Positions 1 through 9,396 of a stretch of 64,000 nucleotides of DNA are shown in pieces. The notes under the pieces are model-generated. The model saw only the letters and a program-made list of their open reading frames with translations. It was not told where the DNA came from and searched no databases. Origin of the DNA: Streptomyces sp. HNM0575 (GTDB lineage: Bacteria > Actinomycetota > Actinomycetes > Streptomycetales > Streptomycetaceae); NCBI RefSeq assembly GCF_012726265.1, contig NZ_JAASAG010000010.1:124001-188000 (forward strand). The letters are read 5' to 3'. Position 1 is the stretch's first letter, and every line of letters begins with the position of its first letter. Both the position numbers and the translations under genes were made by a program.

Positions 1-3000
1 CCTGCTTGGAGGTGACACGCAGTTCGGCCTCCAGCTCGGCCTTGATATCCGCCTGTTCCTCGTCCCCGTCCTTGAGCTCATCGATCGCAGACCGCATCGT
101 GCGGACACGGGTGCGCAGCTTCTGGTTCTCGCGTTCCCACTCGCGCTCGGCCCTCTCCACCTTGCTGCGGATGCCCCGGACCGCGTACTGCTCCAGTTCC
201 AGCTGGGCCGTCTCGCTCACTCCGGCTGGAAAGAGCGCGAGGAAGCCTGCGACGAGCTCCTCGCCGTGAGCGAGGGCGGCGTCTATGAAGTCGGCCAGAT
301 AGCCGGAGGGGCCGAAGAGTTCGTCCGCACGGCGGGACAGCGAGGCCAGCGGCTTGCCGTCCTCGCGCAGTAGCCGACCGCGCGCTGCCATGTCGAGGAG
401 GTGGGCGGTGTACTGGCGTCGCAGGATCTCGACGGCCGACAGGTACGAGCCCGGCGGCACGATCCGTCCGTCGATCATGTCGCGTGGCCGGTCGAGAAAG
501 TAGAGGTCACGACGCGAACGGTCGGGGATTGTCAGCAAGAAGGCGTTGCCCGTGCGGCGTCCGGCCCTGCCAGCCTGCTGCGCGTAGTTGGCCGGACGAC
601 GCGGTAGAGCGCCGAGGACAACAGCGGACAGGTCACCGATGTCGATGCCCATCTCCAGAGTGGGCGTGCAGGAGAGCACGTTGGGGTCGTTGAAGCCCTT
701 GCCCTTGCGGAATGCCTCCTCGACGCGTTCACGCTTGGCGCGGGAAAGCAGTCCGGTGTGTTCAGCGGTGATGATCTGGTAGGTGCCGGCTCGCCGATAG
801 AGGCTCCGGTAGTAGTCGTCGCGGTAGTCGCGGTTCCGGTCGTGCCTGTCCACGCTGTCCAGCCAGCGGTCGCCTGCGACCAGTCGCCCGTTCGTACAGC
901 GATACGCCGGGCAGGGCTGTTCATGGTATTGCGCCAGCAGCGATGGGTGGACGGTCTGCTCCCAGAAGCATTTTGGACAGCGCACATACGCCTCGTTGAC
1001 CCGTAGGTCCGTCAGCAACTGCAGTCGCACGGCTCCTGGTTGAAGACCATAAAGGCGTGCCGAAGTGTCCTGCGGAGTGCGCGCCGCGAGCAGTCCGGCA
1101 TCGGCGAGGCGGGGCAGAAGCCGTACCCAGAAATCGTCGGCCTGCTCGCGAGTCATGTCGAGGCAGCGTTGGGCCCAGGTCTGATACCAGGACAGGCGGC
1201 CGGCGGCGAAGTCGAACTCGCTGCGCGGCTTGGGCCGCGCGAGCAGAAAGCTCGGCGCGGATACGCCTCTGGGGAAGGCCTTCATGCCGCGTGGGCGGCC
1301 GCCCCAGATGAAGTAGCGGCTGGTACCTGCCTCGTCGAGATACTTCTCCAGCCACCGGTGTCCGACCGCTCCACGCGTTCGCAACCGATCCAACGTGCCG
1401 CGCAGGAAGGCGAGATAGCGGGCGTCGTCGTGCTCGGTGAGCGGCAGCCCTCGTTGGACGGACTCCTCGTGCGCGGTACGTACTAGCGCCACAGCGGCCG
1501 GCTCGTCAGGGATGTCCACCCAGGCTGCCGTGGTGCGGGTCAGTTCGAGCGTGCGGCCGTTGCGTGAACGGCGCCCGAACTCCATCACGGCCTCGAAGGC
1601 GAACCGTTCACCGATCAGGTCCCAGGTCTTCTTGTCCCCGCCACGCCCCATGCCCGACAGCAGCCGCGCCACGCCCGCATCGTCATGCAGGTCCGGCGGG
1701 ACGACGGCGGCGAGCGTCTCACGGTCGGTGGTGGCTTCGACGACATCGGCGACAAGGTCGTTGAGTGCGCTGGGTCGTTGCTCGCTCAGGTGCTTGGCGA
1801 ACAGGGCCCGCAAGGAGAAGGTGTACGAGCGGGAGGCGACGAACCCGGCCCGGTGCGCGGCGTCCTGTACCGAGTCGTTGAACATCAACGTCTTCGTCTC
1901 ACGCTGCTTCTTGTCCATCTCCCCGCCGGTGAACAGCTGAGTGACGGAGGCGGCTGCGAGCGCCGCAGAACCCGTACCGAGGAAGCGGATCGCGTTGTGG
2001 GTGCCGCAGGCCGGGCACCAGTCGTCCTTGGCGGCCCGTTCCGCGGTGTCGCCGAGCTGGACGAGGACGAAGGCCGAATCTGGGTCTGCGGGCTGCGGGT
2101 CGCATTCGTTGTCGTAGTCGTTCTGTGGGTCGGGCAGGCGCAGGCGGCAGGTCGACCCGTCAAGCACCATGAGGACCCCTGCGCCGCCGGTGGTCAGCGA
2201 TCTCCGCGCCGCCGGGTTCATCGGGGTGCGGCCGTTGCCTTCGCGAGCCTCCTTGTCAGTGGCCGCGACCAGGGTGCGTACCTTGACCTTGTCGGCTGTG
2301 ACACTGGCCCGGCGAATCTTGTGGGCCTCGAAACTAAGCTCTTCCAGGTCCGACTCTGGGGCGAGCACCGACCAGCCAGAGCGGCCGCACTCACGGCAGT
2401 ACACCGCCGGTAGAAACAAATTGGTGTCACGCGAAGTCGTCGTGTCGGGCGTCGTACGCAGCTGATTCTGGGCCCCGACCGCGTCCCATGCGAACTCGGC
2501 CTTCGGCCAGGGCAGCACGCCTCGCAGCATGCGGGTGACGGACCTCGCCCACTGGTGCACCTCGACCTGGACCAGAGGGCGGCTCTTCCCTGCTGGCGCA
2601 TCGGGGTCGCGGGCCACGGACAGCAGAGCGACGAAGCGGGCCAGCGCCAGCGCAGAGAGCTCGGGCCGGGTAGTGATCGCCTCGTCCCAGCTCTTGGCGC
2701 CGCTACGGCGCATCACGTCAAGGACCTCGTCATAGGTGCGCACCGTGCCGTCGAAAGCCTTCAGGACCGCACACGTGAGCCGGTTGCGCTTGAGCGCGGA
2801 GCCCAGCGCGACCGGATCGGTGGACCGGCTTCCTGTGACGACCTCGGCGAGGTCCGCGAGAGCCTGCTTGCCGGCAGCGGGGTCCGGCAGGACGGTGAGC
2901 GCCTCGGGTGCCGGGACCTGACCGGGCAGGAACTTCGCGTCCGGGATGAACTCATCGACCGTCAACCGGTCTTCGCCGACGATCGCGTCCTCGGTGAACT

Positions 3001-3886
3001 CGGCGCCGAAGACATTGGTCGCCACGGACAGGAGCTGGCGCACCCCGTCATCGTCCGTGCCCGAGGCGAGGGTTGCGGAGGTGGCGACAGGAGTGATCGT
3101 GCCAAGCGGCTTACCGGGCTGGGCAGCGCCGACGGCGGCGGCAAGGCGGCGCAGCAGCATCGCCACGTCCGTGCCCTGCGCGCCGTCGTAACTGTGGAAC
3201 TCGTCGACGACCACGTAGCGAATGTCGCTGCCATCCCACAGCGGCGCGTCAGCAGCGCGCTGTAAAAGCAGGTCCAGCATCTTGTAGTTGGTGATCAGGA
3301 TGTCCGGCGGAGACAGCTGCATGTCCTGGCGGCGGGTGTAGACCCTGTCATAGTGCGTGGCCGCCTTGTCCCCGATGTACAGTCCGGCGCGCACGCCATT
3401 CAGCGCGTCGTCGTAGTCAGTGAGCAGGTCGTTGATGCGGGCCGCCTGGTCGGTGGCCAAGGCGTTCATCGGGTAGAGGAAGACTGCCTTGACGCCGTTG
3501 TTTCCGGCGGCACGTTCGCGGGCGCAGTGATCGAGGATCGGGTAGAGGAACGACTCCGTCTTGCCGGAGCCCGTGCCCGTGGTGACCAGGGTCGGCTGAG
3601 GTTCGTGGCCGTCCTTCGTTGTGAGGCGTGCGAAGGCGCGTGCCTGGTGCGCGTACGGCGACCAGTCGTCGGTACGTCGCCAGTCCAGATGTTGCTGCCA
3701 GCCGTCCTCAGCGCTCGTGAACGGCATACGCAGACGCAGGAAAGGGCCTCGGAACATGCCGGTCGTCTCGTTCCCGAGGAAGGCATGCAAGGCCTTGCGG
3801 ACCCCCTCGTCCGCGAGACCGTAGGTCGTGGACAGGTACTGGAGCAGGCTCTCCTTGAGCCCCTGGGCTTCGAGCGTCGGCCTCAC
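1..3886 (-). CDS. drmA: DISARM helicase DrmA (partial, runs off left edge)
   Basis: Superfamily 2 helicase of the DISARM anti-phage system, where DrmA works with the DUF1998 protein DrmB on DNA. The minus frame is open from a GTG start to the window edge (at least 1295 codons, no stop). The start forms a GTGA overlap with the drmMI stop. Visible parts: P-loop TGTGSGKTE near residues 104-112, DEFH box at 228-231 (VVVDEFHSYDG), two Cys pairs (CREC near 497, CPAC near 624) that probably bind zinc, and a C-terminal helicase lobe with TLEMGIDIGDL and QQAGRAGRR near 1075-1110, followed by a charged coiled coil. Size and the drmD-drmMI-drmA order match class 1 DISARM; drmB and drmC should follow outside the window. 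A stand-alone MrfA-like helicase is the alternative, but the neighbours argue against it. Confidence 0.88.
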   Translation of the reverse strand, partial: MRPTLEAQGLKESLLQYLSTTYGLADEGVRKALHAFLGNETTGMFRGPFLRLRMPFTSAEDGWQQHLDWRRTDDWSPYAHQARAFARLTTKDGHEPQPTLVTTGTGSGKTESFLYPILDHCARERAAGNNGVKAVFLYPMNALATDQAARINDLLTDYDDALNGVRAGLYIGDKAATHYDRVYTRRQDMQLSPPDILITNYKMLDLLLQRAADAPLWDGSDIRYVVVDEFHSYDGAQGTDVAMLLRRLAAAVGAAQPGKPLGTITPVATSATLASGTDDDGVRQLLSVATNVFGAEFTEDAIVGEDRLTVDEFIPDAKFLPGQVPAPEALTVLPDPAAGKQALADLAEVVTGSRSTDPVALGSALKRNRLTCAVLKAFDGTVRTYDEVLDVMRRSGAKSWDEAITTRPELSALALARFVALLSVARDPDAPAGKSRPLVQVEVHQWARSVTRMLRGVLPWPKAEFAWDAVGAQNQLRTTPDTTTSRDTNLFLPAVYCRECGRSGWSVLAPESDLEELSFEAHKIRRASVTADKVKVRTLVAATDKEAREGNGRTPMNPAARRSLTTGGAGVLMVLDGSTCRLRLPDPQNDYDNECDPQPADPDSAFVLVQLGDTAERAAKDDWCPACGTHNAIRFLGTGSAALAAASVTQLFTGGEMDKKQRETKTLMFNDSVQDAAHRAGFVASRSYTFSLRALFAKHLSEQRPSALNDLVADVVEATTDRETLAAVVPPDLHDDAGVARLLSGMGRGGDKKTWDLIGERFAFEAVMEFGRRSRNGRTLELTRTTAAWVDIPDEPAAVALVRTAHEESVQRGLPLTEHDDARYLAFLRGTLDRLRTRGAVGHRWLEKYLDEAGTSRYFIWGGRPRGMKAFPRGVSAPSFLLARPKPRSEFDFAAGRLSWYQTWAQRCLDMTREQADDFWVRLLPRLADAGLLAARTPQDTSARLYGLQPGAVRLQLLTDLRVNEAYVRCPKCFWEQTVHPSLLAQYHEQPCPAYRCTNGRLVAGDRWLDSVDRHDRNRDYRDDYYRSLYRRAGTYQIITAEHTGLLSRAKRERVEEAFRKGKGFNDPNVLSCTPTLEMGIDIGDLSAVVLGALPRRPANYAQQAGRAGRRTGNAFLLTIPDRSRRDLYFLDRPRDMIDGRIVPPGSYLSAVEILRRQYTAHLLDMAARGRLLREDGKPLASLSRRADELFGPSGYLADFIDAALAHGEELVAGFLALFPAGVSETAQLELEQYAVRGIRSKVERAEREWERENQKLRTRVRTMRSAIDELKDGDEEQADIKAELEAELRVTSKQ

Positions 3887-6800
3887 TTGCCCGGCACCTC
3901 CATCTTCTCCGGATCCCACAGCCCATTGGCCACAGCCTCGTCGAGGCGCTTCTGGAAGACGGCGTGGGCGTCGCGCATCTCGCGCTCGCGGTCCGCCTTG
4001 TAGAAGGGGGCGGTGTAGCCGTCTGGAGCCGGAAAGTTCTCGGGGTCCCTTCTGTGGGCTTCGAACTGAGTCCAGTGCTCCTTGGTTTGGTCGAAGCCGT
4101 ACGTGTACCGGTCCCCCGCGATCTTCCGCTCGTTGGCGTCGAACCAGGTCACCCGGTCGAAGTCCTGCATGATCGGAAAACGGGCCCGGTACATGGCGAT
4201 GAGCGTGTCAGCGTCGATACCGAGCCATACGGCAACGAGCGCGTCGATCTCGACGAGCGCGGCGCGACGGGCGTACTCGGTACGGAGGGGGGTGTCACGC
4301 TGCCAGGTGGGGGTCACGTTGTGCAGCTTCGTCTTCAGGTTGGGCCAGTCGATCGCCCAGGGCTCGTAGCCTCGCCACTTGGGATCGAAGAGCTCCGCCC
4401 AGAGGTCGGCGTAAGCAGAAGTCAGTGCATTGAGGCGGAGAGTTCGGAGAAGGAGGGCGGAATCTAGAGGGTGATTGGACTGGGGGGCGGGGAACCTGGA
4501 GACCTGGGCAACGTCGAAGTTGGCGATTCCAACAGTTCGCAGCATGTAGTCGATCGGGAGTGCTGCAAAAAAACCGCTCAGCAATGCGGTGTCACGCGCA
4601 CTCGTCAAAGCCGCTGAGCGCACGCTGTCTACGTGCGCAGGGCCTGCGGGCAACATAGCCGCGTAGAGCGCTCGTTCGGTGTCGGGGGCGATCATCTTTC
4701 GCCACGCGACCCGATAGCTCGCGCTAAATGGATAGCTGGCCTTGCCAAGCAGCACCTCCTCGATCTGCTCGTGCTTGACTTCCTCCGGCTGTACCGCGCT
4801 CTTCTCAGCGAGCCGCTGCCGAGCCTGCAAGCACTCGACTTCTGACGCTAGAAGTGCTTCGTACCCCTTCCAGTCGGGCCACATGGCCTGCTCGCCGAGG
4901 AACACCTCGTGCGGAGCCACGCACCGGTACTCCGACTCGGGCACTGCGTCGTCCGCGAGAGCCTTTGGGTCGAGACCGCGCGTCTCGCCGCTGCCCTGGC
5001 TGGGCTGTTTGAACAAGGGGTTAGCCACACCGATCTGCAGACCCTTGAGGATGACGTCGCTCCACGATGCCGCGTGGTAGTCGTCTTGACCTTCGACTCC
5101 GGTGTTGTAGTCGATGAGCTGCTGGTCCTTGCCGCCGCCGAACCGCGCCTTCTTGGAGGCGCTTTCGTGGTAACCGGACGTGATGGCCGGGTGCAACGCA
5201 CCGAGACGCAGGGGATAGGTACCCAGCGCGTCGATCGCCGGGTCTTCCGCCGTGCTTACCGGGGTGAGCAGGCGGGTGTGCTGCAACGGCCCTTCACCAC
5301 CCGCCAGTCGCCGCCACCGCTTGAGCGTGTCGGGAGTGACACGAACGACACGCTTCGGGTGCGGACGTTCGTCCCAACCGCCTTCATACCTGACGCCGGG
5401 ATCAGCGTCAGTGTTCTCCGCGGAGGCAGACAGCCGAAGCGAGTCGACGGTGAAGAGCCACGACAGGGAGTCGAAGCAGATATCGCCGACTCCGCCGTAG
5501 ATGTGCACGCCGAAGTGGCTGGATCGCCCCACTGGCGGCGGGAAGAAGCGGTTGCCCGCGTTGACGAAGTCACCGTGTATCCGTAGGCGTTGATATGCGG
5601 CCGACCGCAATGCCGCCTCCTTGTCCCCCGCAAAATGGGTGTCGGGGTGCACCATCCCGGCCGTCCCGTTGCGCCCAGAGTGGTCCCAGACCTCGCACAT
5701 GAACGCCCGGTACAGATCCGGCTGACTCTTCGAGATCAACGGGTAGACAGGCACAGCCGACAGGTAGCTTGCCATCGTTGCTGTGTTCGTCACCTCGCCG
5801 AGCAGGTACTGTTGCACCTTCTCGCGGGCAAGTTCTGCCTCTCGCCGCTCGTGCTTCTCCTTCGCCTTGGGCTTCTCCGTGAGCATGAACCAGGGCTCGT
5901 ACTCCGCGATGACCGGATCCTCCTTCCACTCCGGCCGCACCCACGGAGGATTGCCAACTTGAAGGTCGAAGCCTCCAGCCTCGCCGGCAAAGATGCCCGC
6001 GAAGTCCAACTCCCAGTGCCGGAAGCCCTGTTCCTCAGCGATGTCGCGGACGACTCGCATCCATGGGTAGCGGGTCTCGACTGCCTTGCGGGCGTCGTCC
6101 ATGCCCATCTCGGCCTGGATGAGGCCTTCGAGCTTCTTCAGCTTCTCCAGGGAGTTGACGGTCGTGCCGAGGGTGTTCTCCGGTACCGGTCCCGTGCCGA
6201 GCATGGACTCCAAGAAAGAAAGCCAGTCGTCGAGGGAGGTGAGCGGGATGATGTCGCGGCGGCGTCCCGGGCGGCCGACTGCCTTCTTCCTTGAAGTGGA
6301 GGTGGAACGAGCCTTCTTGACCTTCTTCTGCTCTACCTTCTGCTCTTCCGACACGTTCTCGTCCTCGTCGTCACCGAAGGCCATCTGATCGCCTTCCATG
6401 GCAAACAGCGGCACGTTCTCGGCGACTTGAGGCGCGGGCGAAGGCATGCGTGCAGGCGGCTTGGCCGCCACGGCCTGACCGGCCACGGATGACAGCAGCC
6501 CGTCCAAGTCAGTACCCGTCGCCGCCGACACGACCGGGGCCGTCTGGTACTCCGCGTCCGTACCGTCCAGCAGCCCCACCTTGGTCAGCGGCCAGAACCA
6601 CAGCGCGCACCATGCGTCCATAACCTGCTTGAGCCGCCAGTAGGGGGAGCCTTCTGCCTCGAAGAGGTCCTTGAAGACCTGTTCCTTGGTCATGGGGAGC
6701 GTCTGGTCGGCGTTCTCCTTGTCGCGGCGGAGAAAGGCGTACTCTGCGGCGTCGTCCTCCCGGTCGGTACCCCAGACGTCGATGGTGCGGGCGATCTCGC

Positions 6801-9384
6801 GCTCGCTGAGTTCCATGCGCTTGGCGACGAGCTCCCACAGGAACTCGACGCGGCGGGCGGCAGCTTGGAACCGGGCAAGCTGACTTCCCTTGCCGCCCGT
6901 CGCCTTCGGTTTCCGCTGGACACTTCCCTTCCATTTCCTCAGCTGCTCCGCCTGTGACCCAGCGAGCTGCTCAACGAGCTTCTGGGCGTCGCCACTCGCG
7001 CTGGCAACCGCACCCCAGCCGGGAGTGGGCAGGAGGAACTGGTGTACGGCCCCCTCTGGCAGCGGCTGCTTCGTCCCGCCCTCAGGTGCCCGGAACGGCA
7101 GCTTGCTCGGTGTCTGGGCGCCGATGGTCCGCTCGCTCTTGAGGCGGTCCGCTTCGTACACCCAACGCCGGGCTCCGATGAGCGAGTTGCCGCGGCGCAG
7201 ATGCAAGCCGAACCATGGTGCGCGCATGCCGGGGTGCATGGTGTTAAGCCAGAGTGAGACCTCGGCGAGTTCAACGCCGGTGGAGTTGAGGTCGATGCCG
7301 TAGGCATTGTGGAGGGCGATGTACGCCTTGACCTTCTGCTTGGCCTCCAGGGCCTTCGACGTGTCGAGGTTGACGCCGAGTTCCTCCTGACGCCGCTTGA
7401 GGTACTCATCGGCGACCTGGTTAATGGCCTCGTTGAGGAACGCTCCGGAGCCGAGGGCGGGCTCGCAGATCGTGTAGCGCAGCAGCTCGCTCGCGCGGGT
7501 GCGGATCGGGTTGCCATCGGCGTCTCGCGCCTGGTCGAGACGGTGCTTGAGCGCGAGCTCGACCGTGACCTTGGTGAGGGATTCGGGGGTGTAGTACGAG
7601 GCGGATGTTTCCCGGTCGCGTCCGGCCAGGCGGTAGACGAAACTACCCGGGGCGTACTTCTTGGGGCCGCGCAGGCCGTGTTGTTCGGCCTCCTGGGAGG
7701 AGTAGACGACCCAGGTGTTCTCCGGGTAGTCGCCCAGCCGGTCTGCGGGAACCAGCCACGAGCCCTTCTCCGGATCGCCGTACTGCTTGCCGCCCCGCTT
7801 TTCGCCCGGCTTGGCGACCTCGGCGAACTCCTTGTCGGCGAGGATGCCGGTGTAGGACATCAGGCCCTCGTAGACGGCGCCGAGCTGGTTGATGCCGAGG
7901 TTGCGGTAGGAGATGAAACCGCCTTGCCGCCCCTTCTGGCCAGCTTCCTTCATGGTGAGCAGGCGCAGCACCTCATGCAGGGCTTCGTTGCGCAGGCGCA
8001 GGTCCAGCCACTTGGGAGGCTCCTCACCGACCTCGTCGTAGCGGGGGTCGGGGACGCGGCTGCCGATGAGGGTGATGGCTTTCGGATCGAACAGTTCGCT
8101 GCGCAGGGGCTCGAATCTCAGGCCACGCTTCTCACTGCGCTCGTCCGCGGGTTTGAGGTCCTCCGGTTCGGTGCCGTGCGGGCGGTGGCCGAAGTTGACC
8201 TTGTTGAAGAGGACATCGAGGGAGGCGTAGAGGTGGAAGCCGTTGCGGCTGTCTTCATCGACCAGCTTCCGCTCCCGTGCCACCAACTCGCGTAGCCGGG
8301 CGACCGAGTAGCCGGCCTCGTACGTTGAGTCGTCCGCGGGCAGGATGCCGAGCTCGGGGCGGGCCTCCGCATAGAGGAGGAAGAGGATTCTGTAAAGGTA
8401 GCGCAGGGATTCGCGGGTGAGCTGCTGGGCGAACGAGCCTTTCTTGGGGTCCTCGATCTCGCGCGGCTCCACCTCCGCGCAGCGCAGACGCGCGAGAACC
8501 TCGTTGGCGATGATCTCGACGGATCGCTGAAGTCCCTTGCGTAGTTCGGAGTTGACGCCGACGGCGTTGTCGCGGGAGTTCTTGATCAGGTCGTCGATGC
8601 GTCGGCCCTTGCCGTCCGGGCGGGGCGCGAGCATGTCGTGGGAGAAGAGGGCTGCGAGCAGGGCGAGTTCGCCGGTCTTCGTCGTGTCGTTGCGGGCGAG
8701 TGCCGCGTCCACGCTGGCAGCGAGGTATCGGCCTTCGGCCCAGGCGTTGCGGTCTGCGAGAACGATCACGCCGCCGCAGAGCAGCAAGATGAAGCGGGGC
8801 GCGTCGCCGTCGGGCTCGTGCAGTTCGCTCTGGAAGAGCCAGCGGGCCAGCTTTTCGGCGGATTCGAGGAGGCCCTCGGCGGTCTTCAGGGGGTGCAGGA
8901 CGCGTCCGGCCTTTTCGGGGTCGAGTGCCTTGTCGAGGGTGTCGGTCCAGCCGCAATGGAGGGCGACGACGCCGTCGCCGTGCCAGGCGACCTGAAGTTC
9001 GTACTCCTTGCCGGCGTTGTGCACTGCAAGTGACGTGGACGCTTTGCCGTAGCCGAGGGCGGAGAGAACTGCGGCATGCCAAGCGGTGAGGCGCTCAGCC
9101 CACTCGCCGGTCGGGTCGTCGTACGTGCTGCCAAGCTCCTTCTGCTGTGCGCGTGAGGCGAGGAAGGGCCGGACGTTAGTTGTGTACTCGCCACGGAGCT
9201 GGGGGACACGTTCGCGCGCGGTGAGCTGCGGGTCGTGCGGGTCGGTCTCGCGGTTGGTCCACAGAGTGAACAGGCCCTCTTCGCCCGTCTTGTTCTTCTT
9301 GAGGGTGTTCTCCAGCTCCTCGCTGAAGTAGTGGGCAGAGAGATATTCGCCCCGGTTGGCGAAGGAGTCGAAGGTGTAGCTCAT
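3883..9384 (-). CDS. drmMI: DISARM adenine-specific DNA methyltransferase DrmMI
   Basis: Very large (1833 aa) class I SAM-dependent N6-adenine methyltransferase of the Eco57I/PglX-like group. In DISARM the methylase marks host DNA as self. SAM-binding motif I reads EPALGSGAFLNEA at about 641-653, a variant of the usual DPACGSGxFL. It is followed by a GIDLNSTGVELAEVSLWL segment. The catalytic NPPW is at 1145-1148, unusually far from motif I. A lysine- and glutamate-rich linker (EEQKVEQKKVKKARS) precedes it. The ATG start has GAGGAG about nine bases upstream, overlapping the TGA of drmD, and its own stop overlaps the drmA start, so the three genes look co-transcribed and translationally coupled. 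No nuclease motif is evident in the N-terminal 600 residues, but a type IIG-like restriction-modification enzyme cannot be excluded by eye. Confidence 0.87.
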   Translation of the reverse strand: MSYTFDSFANRGEYLSAHYFSEELENTLKKNKTGEEGLFTLWTNRETDPHDPQLTARERVPQLRGEYTTNVRPFLASRAQQKELGSTYDDPTGEWAERLTAWHAAVLSALGYGKASTSLAVHNAGKEYELQVAWHGDGVVALHCGWTDTLDKALDPEKAGRVLHPLKTAEGLLESAEKLARWLFQSELHEPDGDAPRFILLLCGGVIVLADRNAWAEGRYLAASVDAALARNDTTKTGELALLAALFSHDMLAPRPDGKGRRIDDLIKNSRDNAVGVNSELRKGLQRSVEIIANEVLARLRCAEVEPREIEDPKKGSFAQQLTRESLRYLYRILFLLYAEARPELGILPADDSTYEAGYSVARLRELVARERKLVDEDSRNGFHLYASLDVLFNKVNFGHRPHGTEPEDLKPADERSEKRGLRFEPLRSELFDPKAITLIGSRVPDPRYDEVGEEPPKWLDLRLRNEALHEVLRLLTMKEAGQKGRQGGFISYRNLGINQLGAVYEGLMSYTGILADKEFAEVAKPGEKRGGKQYGDPEKGSWLVPADRLGDYPENTWVVYSSQEAEQHGLRGPKKYAPGSFVYRLAGRDRETSASYYTPESLTKVTVELALKHRLDQARDADGNPIRTRASELLRYTICEPALGSGAFLNEAINQVADEYLKRRQEELGVNLDTSKALEAKQKVKAYIALHNAYGIDLNSTGVELAEVSLWLNTMHPGMRAPWFGLHLRRGNSLIGARRWVYEADRLKSERTIGAQTPSKLPFRAPEGGTKQPLPEGAVHQFLLPTPGWGAVASASGDAQKLVEQLAGSQAEQLRKWKGSVQRKPKATGGKGSQLARFQAAARRVEFLWELVAKRMELSEREIARTIDVWGTDREDDAAEYAFLRRDKENADQTLPMTKEQVFKDLFEAEGSPYWRLKQVMDAWCALWFWPLTKVGLLDGTDAEYQTAPVVSAATGTDLDGLLSSVAGQAVAAKPPARMPSPAPQVAENVPLFAMEGDQMAFGDDEDENVSEEQKVEQKKVKKARSTSTSRKKAVGRPGRRRDIIPLTSLDDWLSFLESMLGTGPVPENTLGTTVNSLEKLKKLEGLIQAEMGMDDARKAVETRYPWMRVVRDIAEEQGFRHWELDFAGIFAGEAGGFDLQVGNPPWVRPEWKEDPVIAEYEPWFMLTEKPKAKEKHERREAELAREKVQQYLLGEVTNTATMASYLSAVPVYPLISKSQPDLYRAFMCEVWDHSGRNGTAGMVHPDTHFAGDKEAALRSAAYQRLRIHGDFVNAGNRFFPPPVGRSSHFGVHIYGGVGDICFDSLSWLFTVDSLRLSASAENTDADPGVRYEGGWDERPHPKRVVRVTPDTLKRWRRLAGGEGPLQHTRLLTPVSTAEDPAIDALGTYPLRLGALHPAITSGYHESASKKARFGGGKDQQLIDYNTGVEGQDDYHAASWSDVILKGLQIGVANPLFKQPSQGSGETRGLDPKALADDAVPESEYRCVAPHEVFLGEQAMWPDWKGYEALLASEVECLQARQRLAEKSAVQPEEVKHEQIEEVLLGKASYPFSASYRVAWRKMIAPDTERALYAAMLPAGPAHVDSVRSAALTSARDTALLSGFFAALPIDYMLRTVGIANFDVAQVSRFPAPQSNHPLDSALLLRTLRLNALTSAYADLWAELFDPKWRGYEPWAIDWPNLKTKLHNVTPTWQRDTPLRTEYARRAALVEIDALVAVWLGIDADTLIAMYRARFPIMQDFDRVTWFDANERKIAGDRYTYGFDQTKEHWTQFEAHRRDPENFPAPDGYTAPFYKADREREMRDAHAVFQKRLDEAVANGLWDPEKMEVPGK

Positions 9385-9396
9385 GTTGCGGACTCC

